9,340 nucleotides of DNA. It comes from JAVKSL01 sp039583695 (GTDB lineage Bacteria; Actinomycetota; Acidimicrobiia; Acidimicrobiales; JAJPHD01). Below the pieces are notes generated by a model. The model made no database searches. It saw only the letters and a list, made by a program, of their open reading frames with translations, and was not told where the DNA came from. The first letter of the stretch is position 1. Each line of letters begins with the position of its first letter. Of the stretch, positions 1 to 6,271 are shown in pieces. The translations under genes were made by a program, and so were the position numbers. The DNA is taken from positions 1 through 9,340 of the forward strand of contig JAVKSL010000097.1 in NCBI GenBank assembly GCA_039583695.1. Reading direction: 5' to 3'.

Positions 1-50
1 GACCCGGCGGAGACCCGGCACGACCCGGCGGGGACCGGGCTGGCCATTAG
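1..50 (+). CDS. Possible C-terminal tail of an upstream gene (partial)
   Basis: Reading codons from base 3, an open frame runs to a TAG at 48-50 and gives a Pro/Gly/Asp/Arg-rich tail ending in GDRAGH. The DNA is built from imperfect repeats of gacccggc (1-8, 12-19, 22-29). The stop lies 10 bases before the purN start, a spacing that would fit a co-transcribed upstream gene. Too little is visible to name a product. It could equally be non-coding low-complexity DNA that happens to be open. Confidence 0.3.
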   Translation, partial: PGGDPARPGGDRAGH

Positions 51-60
51 GGTCGGTGGC

Positions 61-663
61 GTGCGCATCGGGGTGCTGGCGTCGGGGCGGGGAAGCATCC
101 TGGATGCACTGATCGAAGCCCGCCTACCAATCGCAGTGGTGGTGGTCGACCGGGAATGCCGCGCCGCTGAGGTCGCGGCCGCGGCAGGGGTGCCCAGCCA
201 TCTCCTTCGACGGGACACCTTCGGGCCGGGCTTCGACCGCCTGGCATACACCGAGAGCCTGGTGGACGTCCTTAGCGCCCACCGGGTAGACCTAGTTGCC
301 ATGGCTGGGTTCGCCACGGTTCTGGACAAGCCCATCTTCGACACCTGGCCAGGCCGGGTGATCAACACCCACCCGGCCCTGCTGCCCGCCTTCCGCGGGT
401 GGCATGCGGTCGAGGAGGCGCTGGCCGCGGGGGTCAAGGTAAGCGGATGCACAATCCACATCGCCACTGCCGACGTCGACGCAGGGCCCATCCTGGCCCA
501 AGAGGCGGTGGCCGTACTGGCAGACGACACCGTCGAATCCCTCCACGAGCGGATCAAGCAGGTCGAGCGCCGGCTCTATCCCGCCACGCTCGCCGACCTG
601 GCTGACCGGGTCGACCGGGTCGACCGGGTCGACCGGGTTGACCGCGAGACACCACAGCCATGA
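61..663 (+). CDS. purN: Phosphoribosylglycinamide formyltransferase (GAR transformylase)
   Basis: Transfers the formyl group of 10-formyltetrahydrofolate to GAR, giving FGAR, the third step of cytoplasmic de novo purine synthesis. The 200-residue product is close to the family length. The N-terminus (MRIGVLASGRGS) aligns without gaps to E. coli PurN, which fixes the GTG start at 61; a weak AGGG lies at 49-52. The folate/catalytic motif INTHPALLPAF gives N102 and H104, and DVDAGPI gives D140, matching the E. coli N106/H108/D144 triad. Two oddities: the phosphate-loop residue equivalent to E. coli N13 is Ile (GRGSI), and the C-terminus is a run of Asp-Arg-Val triplets (residues 182-194) from a 9-bp repeat. 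The gene overlaps purH by 4 bp (ATGA), so the two are probably translationally coupled. Function is firm; the effect of I13 is not known. Confidence 0.94.
   Translation: MRIGVLASGRGSILDALIEARLPIAVVVVDRECRAAEVAAAAGVPSHLLRRDTFGPGFDRLAYTESLVDVLSAHRVDLVAMAGFATVLDKPIFDTWPGRVINTHPALLPAFRGWHAVEEALAAGVKVSGCTIHIATADVDAGPILAQEAVAVLADDTVESLHERIKQVERRLYPATLADLADRVDRVDRVDRVDRETPQP
604..648 (+). repeat. 9-bp tandem repeat at the purN 3' end
   Basis: Four consecutive copies of gaccgggtc (604-639, the last ending in gtt) are followed by a degenerate fifth, gaccgcgag. Each copy encodes Asp-Arg-Val in frame. The repeat forms a charged tail after the conserved PurN fold. A 9-bp unit can gain or lose copies without a frameshift, so length variation between strains is likely. 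Confidence 0.9.
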
Positions 664-2192
664 AACGCGCCCTGCTGTCTGTCTACGATAAGACCGGCCT
701 GGTCGCCCTGGCACAAGGACTCACGGAGCTGGGCTGGGACCTGATCGCCAGCGGCGGCACCTCCGCCGCTCTCACCCGTGCCGGCATCGCGCATCACAGT
801 GTGGAGGACGTGACTGGGGCGCCGGAGATGCTCGGCGGGCGAGTAAAGACCCTGCACCCCGCCATCCATGGGGGCATCCTGGCCGACCGCGACGACCCCA
901 CGCATCTGTCCGCCCTCGAGAAGCAGGGCATCGAACCAGTAGATCTCGTGGTTTGCAACCTTTACCCGTTCCGTGAACGACCGGGCATCGAGACCATCGA
1001 CGTGGGCGGTCCCACCATGTTGCGCGCCGCCGCCAAGAATCACGCCCACGTCGCCGCCGTCGTCAACCCCTCCGACTATCGGGTGGTGCTCGACGAGCTG
1101 GCCAGCGCCGGCGCCCTGTCCCCTACCACCCGCCGGCGCTTGGCACGCGACGCCTTCGCCCACACCGCGGCCTACGACGCGGCCATCGTCGGCTGGTTCG
1201 ATACAGACACAGACGCAGACGCAGACACAGACACAGACGAGGCCCTGCCGCCCACCTTGCACTTGACGCTGGAGCGGGCGGGAGAGTTGCGCTACGGCGA
1301 GAATCCCCACCAGCGCGGCGCCAGGTATCGCGAGATCGGACGGGCCGGATGCTGGGACCGCGCGATCCAGCACAGCGGCGTCGCGCTGTCATACCTCAAC
1401 CTCCTCGACGCCGAGGCGGCTTGGCGCCTGACACATGACCTAGCGCGCCAGCATCCGGCGGTGGTCGTTGTCAAGCACTCCAACCCCTGCGGCGCCGCCG
1501 TTCACCCCGATCCGGCCACCGCGGCCCGGCGGGCCATCGCTGGCGACCCCGTGTCCGCGTTCGGCGGGATAGCAGCCCTCAGCGCCGCAGTCACCACCCG
1601 GGTGGCCGAGGCCCTCACCGAAGGGCCGCAATTCGATGTGATCGTCGCCCCCGCCTATGAGCCCGAGGCTCTGGTCATCCTGGTGGCCCGACGCAAGCGG
1701 ACCCGCATCCTGGAGACGCTCCCACCTGGTCCACCCGGATCCAGCCTGCGCCGTCTCGATGGCGGCTACCTGGTCTCCGAGCCCGACGTGGTGAGTCTGG
1801 ACCCAACCTCGTGGCGGGTGCCGACCCGGGCCCAACCTACAGAGTCCCAGCTGGTCGACCTGACCCTCGCTTGGCAATGCTGCGCCGCCACTGTGTCCAA
1901 CGCGGTGGTGATCGTGGCCGAAGGCCAGATTGTGGGCATAGGCGCAGGCCAGCAGAGCCGGGTGGACGCTGCCGAGCTGGCGGTGACCAAGGCAGGCGGG
2001 CGGGCCAAGGCCGGGGTGGCCGCGAGCGACGCTTTCTTCCCGTTCCGGGACGGGCTGGACGTGGTAGCACGGGCTGGGGTGGCCGCGGTGATCCAGCCAG
2101 GCGGCTCGGTGAACGACGCCCAGGTGATCGCGGCAGCCGACGAGGCGGGCATAGCCATGGTCCTCACCGACGAGCGCCACTTCCGCCACTGA
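660..2192 (+). CDS. purH: Bifunctional AICAR transformylase / IMP cyclohydrolase
   Basis: Catalyses the last two steps of IMP synthesis: formylation of AICAR with 10-formyl-THF, then ring closure of FAICAR. The product is 510 residues, close to the usual 515-530. Residues 1 to about 185 form the MGS-like IMP cyclohydrolase domain (SGGTSAAL at 31-38, RVKTLHPAIHGGIL at 61-74). The AICAR transformylase domain follows from about 200, with LRYGENPHQ (210-218), the catalytic Lys-His pair in KHSNPCG (K272, H273), GAGQQSRVDA (428-437), PFRDGLD and IQPGGSVNDA. The C-terminus ends in RHFRH, as is usual for PurH. The ATG overlaps the purN stop (ATGA) with no clear Shine-Dalgarno, which suggests translational coupling. 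The interdomain linker carries an Asp-Thr/Asp-Ala run (181-193) from a 6-bp repeat. The stop codon lies in the first of three 13-bp repeats. Confidence 0.97.
   Translation: MKRALLSVYDKTGLVALAQGLTELGWDLIASGGTSAALTRAGIAHHSVEDVTGAPEMLGGRVKTLHPAIHGGILADRDDPTHLSALEKQGIEPVDLVVCNLYPFRERPGIETIDVGGPTMLRAAAKNHAHVAAVVNPSDYRVVLDELASAGALSPTTRRRLARDAFAHTAAYDAAIVGWFDTDTDADADTDTDEALPPTLHLTLERAGELRYGENPHQRGARYREIGRAGCWDRAIQHSGVALSYLNLLDAEAAWRLTHDLARQHPAVVVVKHSNPCGAAVHPDPATAARRAIAGDPVSAFGGIAALSAAVTTRVAEALTEGPQFDVIVAPAYEPEALVILVARRKRTRILETLPPGPPGSSLRRLDGGYLVSEPDVVSLDPTSWRVPTRAQPTESQLVDLTLAWQCCAATVSNAVVIVAEGQIVGIGAGQQSRVDAAELAVTKAGGRAKAGVAASDAFFPFRDGLDVVARAGVAAVIQPGGSVNDAQVIAAADEAGIAMVLTDERHFRH
1204..1239 (+). 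repeat. 6-bp tandem repeat inside purH
   Basis: Six consecutive units of caga(c)(a/g), that is cagaca or cagacg, encode alternating Asp-Thr and Asp-Ala. The tract sits at the junction between the cyclohydrolase and transformylase domains, where family members vary in length. Copy-number change would keep the reading frame. Confidence 0.9.
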
Positions 2193-2221
2193 CTCCCGCC
2201 ACTGACTCCCGCCACTGACCC
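2183..2221 (+). repeat. 13-bp direct repeat (3 copies) spanning the purH stop codon
   Basis: Copies of ccgccactgactc lie at 2183-2195, 2196-2208 and 2209-2221, the third with one change (gaccc). The first copy contains the last Arg-His codons and the TGA stop of purH. The other two are non-coding copies of that gene end, so tandem duplication of the 3' tail is the simplest origin. Confidence 0.92.
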
Positions 2222-2269
2222 AATCGAGCTGCTGACCTTCGAGGCCATCCAGCACGCCCACTCCAACCG

Positions 2270-2289
2270 TAGACTGGGTCAATGACCCA
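2270..2289 (+). promoter_or_regulatory. Candidate leaderless promoter with palindrome over the start codon
   Basis: TAGACT (2270-2275) fits an actinobacterial TANNNT -10 box. It is followed by 6 bases and then the ATG at 2282, so transcription would begin at or near the A of the start codon, and no Shine-Dalgarno is present. No clear -35 is seen. A palindrome, TGGGTCA-A-TGACCCA (2275-2289), covers the end of the -10 box and the start codon. A further half-site, TGACCCA, lies upstream at 2216-2222. The palindrome could be an operator; that is inference. Confidence 0.6.
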
Positions 2290-3898
2290 ACGCAGCCCGG
2301 CTCGGAGGACGCTGGTGATCTCCGAACGCTCGAGCGAGACTCGATCCGCCGCCTTCCGTGCCCTCCTGTGCGGCGAAGCAGGGCTCGACCTGGTCTCACC
2401 GGGCCAGCAGCCGGACCTGGCACGCTACGGGGCCTTGATCCTCGACGGGGCGCCAGAGCCGGACCACATTCGGTGCTGGGTCGAACAAGGTGGCTGCCTC
2501 CTGTCGATAGCAGCGCCGGCAGGCGCGCAGCCCCCCCAGGGCGAATGGATGGCCACTGTTGCCGCGCCCGAGCATCCGGCCACAGCCCGCCTTCCTCGCG
2601 AGATGACCGTCACCGACCGGTTCTGGCCTCTCGCAGCCAACGCAGCCGAGGGTGAGGTCCTCGTCTCGGTGAGCGTGGCCTTTCGCAACGAGCCGGCGGT
2701 CACCACGCGACGCCTTGGCGCCGGTCGACTGACGACCTCGGCCCTTGGGAGCACGGACGCCGCCCTCTCGCATCCTGACCTGGCCACCCTGCTCGGCCGT
2801 CTCCTCCGGCCAACCCTCGCCACCAGCGACCAGGTGGGTCTCGGCATCGTGGGCTACGGGCCCTATGGCGGGATGGGCCAGCGCCACGGCGCGGCGGCGG
2901 CGGCCACCGACGGCCTGGAGATGGCAGCGGCGTGCGACACCGACCCAGCCCGGCGTAAAGCAGCGGAGGCGGACTTCCCCGGTCTGGTGGCCTACCCCAG
3001 CTTCGAGGAGATGACCAGCGACGACAACGTCTCCGTGGTGATCGTCGCCACCCCCCCGATCTCTCACGCCTCGATCGCCCGGGCTGCGCTCCTGGCGGGC
3101 AGGCACGTGGTACTCGAGAAGCCAATGTGCCTGACCGTCGCCGAGGCGCGATCTCTTATCGCGCTGGCCGATGACCAGGGCCTCATGCTGACCGTCAACC
3201 AGAACCGGCGCTGGGACCCAGACTACCGGGCGGTCAAGATGCTGGTCGACACAGGCCAGCTGGGCGAGCTGTTCGCCATGGAGACCTTCGTAGGTGGCTT
3301 CGAGCACCCCTGCCGGGCCTGGCACTCCGAGCGGTCCATCTCCGGCGGGGCGGCCTACGACTGGGGGTCGCACCACCTGGACTGGACCGTGCAGCTGATG
3401 GGCAGCCCTCCCGCCACCGTCACCGCGCACGCCCACAAGCGAGTCTGGCACGACGTCACCAACGCCGACCAGATCAGGGTCCACCTCGCCTGGCCCGACG
3501 GCCGGGAGGCGGTGTTCGTCCAAAGTGACGTGGCCGCTATCCGCAAGCCCAAGCTGTACCTGCAGGGCACCGCCGGGACCCTGATCGGCCACTACCGCCC
3601 CGTCCTCACCGAGCGCGTCGAGGCCCCCCGGGGATACACGGCCGAGACCTCCCACCACGCCGAGGCCCCGGTTGCCCTTACCCTCGCCCGCTACGAGGCA
3701 GGCTGGGGCCTCACCGAGACCCAGATCACCCCCTTCGCCGAGCTGGCGTACCCATTCCATCGCAACCTCGCCGATCATCTGCTGCTGGGCGAGCCACTGG
3801 CCGTCACCCCCGAGTCCGTGCGCCCGGTGATTGCAGTCCTGGAGGCCGCCACCCGCTCGGCGGCATCGGGTGGAGCCCCGGTCCCCCTTGACAGCTAG
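2282..3898 (+). CDS. ThuA-like domain fused to a Gfo/Idh/MocA family oxidoreductase
   Basis: A 538-residue protein, about 180 longer than a usual Gfo/Idh/MocA enzyme. Residues 1 to about 178 resemble a ThuA-like (class I amidotransferase fold) domain: a Rossmann-like start (TLVISERSS), YGALILDG (49-56), the EHPATARLP segment (97-105), and GAGRLTTSALGSTDAAL near 147-162, which matches the GKGRVFYTxLGH pattern as I recall it. The oxidoreductase follows: NAD(P)-binding VGLGIVGYGPYGG (185-197), EKP (279-281), and the GGxxxDxGxHxxD active-site pattern with D360, H364 and D367. The family oxidises or reduces sugars, cyclitols and similar polyols with NAD(P). ThuA/ThuB-type proteins act on 3-keto disaccharides in rhizobia, so a keto-sugar substrate is possible. 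The enzyme is likely cytoplasmic; no signal peptide is seen. The ATG start is supported by the upstream -10 box. The next gene overlaps its 3' end. The oxidoreductase call is firm, the ThuA-like call moderate, and the substrate unknown. Confidence 0.88.
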   Translation: MTQRSPARRTLVISERSSETRSAAFRALLCGEAGLDLVSPGQQPDLARYGALILDGAPEPDHIRCWVEQGGCLLSIAAPAGAQPPQGEWMATVAAPEHPATARLPREMTVTDRFWPLAANAAEGEVLVSVSVAFRNEPAVTTRRLGAGRLTTSALGSTDAALSHPDLATLLGRLLRPTLATSDQVGLGIVGYGPYGGMGQRHGAAAAATDGLEMAAACDTDPARRKAAEADFPGLVAYPSFEEMTSDDNVSVVIVATPPISHASIARAALLAGRHVVLEKPMCLTVAEARSLIALADDQGLMLTVNQNRRWDPDYRAVKMLVDTGQLGELFAMETFVGGFEHPCRAWHSERSISGGAAYDWGSHHLDWTVQLMGSPPATVTAHAHKRVWHDVTNADQIRVHLAWPDGREAVFVQSDVAAIRKPKLYLQGTAGTLIGHYRPVLTERVEAPRGYTAETSHHAEAPVALTLARYEAGWGLTETQITPFAELAYPFHRNLADHLLLGEPLAVTPESVRPVIAVLEAATRSAASGGAPVPLDS

Positions 3899-4871
3899 CC
3901 CGGCTGAGCCGCTGCGCTGGGGCGTGATCGGCGCCACCTCCAGGGTCGCCCGTGCAGCGGTCCTGCCCGCCCTGGCGGCCAGCCCCACGGCCCGCTTGGT
4001 GGCCCTGTCCAGCCAGTCACGCCTGCCCGGCACCTACGACGACTTTGGGGCGACCCGGAGCCTGGCCACCTACGAGCAGGTCCTGGCCGACCCCGAGGTC
4101 GAGGCGGTCTACATCCCGCTGCCCAACAGCCTGCACGAACGGTGGGTCCTCGCCGCTGCCGAGGCCGGCCGCCATGTCCTGTGCGAGAAGCCCCTCGCCA
4201 CCAGCCAGGCCCGCGCTGAGAGCATGGCCGCAGCCTGTGAGGACGCGGGTAAACAGCTCATGGAGGCCTACATGACTCCATTTCACCCGCGGGCCGCGGC
4301 GATGGCCAACCTGGTCGCCAGTGGCCGGCTCGGTGAGCTGCGCTTCGCCCACGCCGCCTTCACCGGCGTGCTTCCTCGTCCCGACGACCACCGCTGGCGC
4401 CCGGAGATGGGGGGTGGAGCGCTGCTGGACGTGGGCATCTACTGCCTGGAGCCGCTCTTGGACGCCGCTGGGCGAGCGCCGCGCGCCCTGGCTGCCAGCG
4501 CCAGGCTCACTGCGAGCGGGGTCGACGCCTCCTTCTCGGCGTGGCTGGACCTGGGTGACGGGCTGACCGGTGGGATCGAGTGCTCCTTCGAGGCACCCGA
4601 GCGCCAGCGCCTCGAGCTGGTGGGAACCGAGGCCGCGGCGAGCGTGCATCGAGCCTTCTCACCAGGCCCGGCCGAGACGACGATCAAGCTCCGCCACCGG
4701 GACGGGACCACCGAAGCGATCGAGACCCCCGGCGGGGACCCCTACCTGGCGATGGTGGAGCACTTCGCCGACGTGGTCAGGGGCCGCGCCCCAATAACCA
4801 GGGGCCCGGAGGCTTCGATCAACCTGGCCGGGGTGCTCGACGCGCTGGCGATGGCCGCAGGCCTGCGATGA
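3870..4871 (+). CDS. Gfo/Idh/MocA family oxidoreductase (dihydrodiol/xylose dehydrogenase-like)
   Basis: A 333-residue single-unit member of the family, likely cytoplasmic. The N-terminal NAD(P)-binding Rossmann domain begins at LRWGVIGATSRVA (15-27). YIPLPNSLHERW (81-92) and CEKPLA (105-110) follow, with the catalytic-type Lys at 107. EAYMTPFHP (132-140) and GGGALLDVGIYCL (181-193) resemble the subgroup of dimeric dihydrodiol dehydrogenases and NADP-xylose dehydrogenases. The reaction is probably an NAD(P)-linked oxidation of a sugar or cyclic diol; the substrate is unknown. It overlaps the previous gene and is likely co-transcribed with it. The start is uncertain: GTG at 3870 is used here, and TTG at 3888 (12 bases after GGTGGAG) would also fit. 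A more distant TTG at 3831 would add a Pro/Arg-rich leader not expected in the family. It is only distantly similar to the preceding oxidoreductase, so this is not a recent duplication. Confidence 0.86.
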   Translation: MEPRSPLTASPAEPLRWGVIGATSRVARAAVLPALAASPTARLVALSSQSRLPGTYDDFGATRSLATYEQVLADPEVEAVYIPLPNSLHERWVLAAAEAGRHVLCEKPLATSQARAESMAAACEDAGKQLMEAYMTPFHPRAAAMANLVASGRLGELRFAHAAFTGVLPRPDDHRWRPEMGGGALLDVGIYCLEPLLDAAGRAPRALAASARLTASGVDASFSAWLDLGDGLTGGIECSFEAPERQRLELVGTEAAASVHRAFSPGPAETTIKLRHRDGTTEAIETPGGDPYLAMVEHFADVVRGRAPITRGPEASINLAGVLDALAMAAGLR

Positions 4872-4941
4872 GCCAGCCATTGAAGCCGAATATGCCACCG
4901 CTCGCCGCGCCGCCGTGCCCACTCACCACCCGCCTGACGCC

Positions 4942-4956
4942 TAGGCTGGGATCATG
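4942..4956 (+). promoter_or_regulatory. Candidate leaderless promoter of the flavoprotein gene
   Basis: TAGGCT (4942-4947) is followed by exactly 6 bases and then the ATG at 4954. This is the same geometry and nearly the same sequence (TAG-R-CTGGG) as at 2270-2284. There is no Shine-Dalgarno and no clear -35. The 82-base gap before the gene supports a separate transcription start. Confidence 0.55.
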
Positions 4957-6180
4957 AGCACCAAGGACCCCGGCCTGGCGATCCTTGGGGCCGGACCCAT
5001 CGGTCTGGAGGCGGCGCTCGCCGCGGTGGACGCCGGGCTGGGCTTCACCGTCTACGAGGTCGGAGATGGAGTCGGAGCCCACGCGAAGGCATGGGGCCAC
5101 GTCTCGCTGTTCACCCCCTGGAGCCTCGATGTATCGCCGCGCATGGCCCGCCACCTCGCCGCTGCTGGTATGGATGTCCCGAGCGGGGACGCCTGCCCCA
5201 CCGGAGACGAGATGGTCGAGCGCCTCTTGGGCCCGCTTGGCGCCCTGCCGGAGCTGGCACCCCACATCCGCCTTCGAACCAGGGTGGACGCGGTCGGGCG
5301 TCAGGGCCTGCTCAAGCACGAGGAGATCGCCACAGCCGAGCGGGGGGCTCGGCGGTTCCGGCTGCTCTGCTCGCATGAGGGGGTCGAAGAGGTTGCCTGG
5401 GCCTCGGCGGTGCTGGACTGCACCGGAACCTACAGCCAGCCCAACCTGCTCGGCGACGGGGGGATACCCTCCCCCGGCGAACGCCTGTTGGAAGGCCAGA
5501 TCCGCCGTCATCTTCCCGACTTCGAGGAGGAGGCGTTCAGCTGGGCCGGCCGGACCGTGCTGCTGGTCGGGGCGGGGGCCTCGGCCCAGACCGCGGCACG
5601 GGAGCTGGCGGCGCTCGCGGCGCAGGCACCGGGCACCCGGGTCGTCTGGTCGGTGCGCTCCACCGATCCGAGCTGGGGAGCAGTGGCAGACGACCCGCTG
5701 CCGGGGCGTGCCAGCCTGGTCGACTCCTCCAGGGCGCTCACCGCAGGCGCATCGCCGTCAGTGCGGGTGCGCCTCGGGACCGCGGTTGCCGACCTGAACC
5801 CGACTGCTGACGGCAGGATCCAGGTCGGCCTGGTCGACCGCGACGGCGATGCGCTCGACCAGGTCGAGGTCGACCGAGTTCTCTCGCTGACCGGATACGT
5901 GGGCGACGCCGGGATATACCGCCAGCTCCAAGTGCACGAGTGCTACGCAACAGCTGCACCAATCAATCTTTCGGCCGCCCTTCTCGGGGCTGGGGGGGGC
6001 GACTGCCTCGGACAGGAGAGTAAGGGCCTGGATGTGCTGCGCAACCCGGAGCCCAACTTTTTCATCCTTGGCTCCAAGTCCTACGGCCGGGTCAACCAGT
6101 TCCTCCTGAGAGTTGGGTGGGACCAAGTCAGCGAGGTGATGGCGCACCTCGCCGGCGAGCTGGTGCCCCAGGCGTCGTGA
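4954..6180 (+). CDS. FAD-dependent NAD(P)-binding oxidoreductase (FMO/TrxB-like)
   Basis: A 408-residue two-dinucleotide-binding-domain flavoprotein. The FAD-binding motif LGAGPIGLEAA lies at 11-21, followed by the E35-containing strand end (FTVYEVGDG). A second glycine-rich motif, LLVGAGASAQTAA (203-215), is the expected NAD(P)H site. LDCTGTYSQPN (154-164) is the ATG-like hinge of this superfamily. GHVSLFTPW (48-56) recalls flavin monooxygenases, and the C-terminal NFFILGSKSYGR (368-379) closes the FAD site. No CxxC redox pair is seen, so a thioredoxin-reductase activity is unlikely. Monooxygenase or dehydrogenase action on a small molecule is the best guess. The ATG is set by the leaderless-type -10 box and lies 82 bases after the oxidoreductase pair, on the same strand, so shared function is possible. 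Fold and cofactor are well supported; the substrate is unknown. Confidence 0.82.
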   Translation: MSTKDPGLAILGAGPIGLEAALAAVDAGLGFTVYEVGDGVGAHAKAWGHVSLFTPWSLDVSPRMARHLAAAGMDVPSGDACPTGDEMVERLLGPLGALPELAPHIRLRTRVDAVGRQGLLKHEEIATAERGARRFRLLCSHEGVEEVAWASAVLDCTGTYSQPNLLGDGGIPSPGERLLEGQIRRHLPDFEEEAFSWAGRTVLLVGAGASAQTAARELAALAAQAPGTRVVWSVRSTDPSWGAVADDPLPGRASLVDSSRALTAGASPSVRVRLGTAVADLNPTADGRIQVGLVDRDGDALDQVEVDRVLSLTGYVGDAGIYRQLQVHECYATAAPINLSAALLGAGGGDCLGQESKGLDVLRNPEPNFFILGSKSYGRVNQFLLRVGWDQVSEVMAHLAGELVPQAS

Positions 6181-6271
6181 GGACTGCCCGGCGCTGGCGG
6201 GGGACCGGACAGGGCGCGAAGGGGAGCGGGCACAGGGCAACATTTCTTTGGATACGCGCGTGGCCTCCGGG

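Noticed and set aside
576..1373. Minus-strand frame with a Val-Cys repeat
   Set aside because: The Val-Cys run is the complement of the purH hexanucleotide repeat, and the remainder is antisense to purN and purH.
1878..1905. Loss of a Lys in the PurH VKSN-type motif (here TVSN)
   Set aside because: As I recall, human PurH (ATIC) also lacks this Lys (YTQSN), so the position is not essential and the change is not notable.
3831..3869. Upstream TTG start for the second oxidoreductase
   Set aside because: It would add a Pro/Arg-rich leader encoded entirely within the previous gene. The family's Rossmann domain begins close to the N-terminus, so 3870 or 3888 fits better.
2396..4033. 545-codon open frame on the minus strand
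   Set aside because: It is antisense to two clear oxidoreductase genes. High GC removes stop codons from the opposite strand, and the protein matches no family and is rich in Gly, Arg and Val.
6181..6247. Possible terminator hairpin after the flavoprotein gene
   Set aside because: Only a 4-bp CCCG/CGGG stem is found, with no T-run after it. This is too weak in GC-rich DNA.
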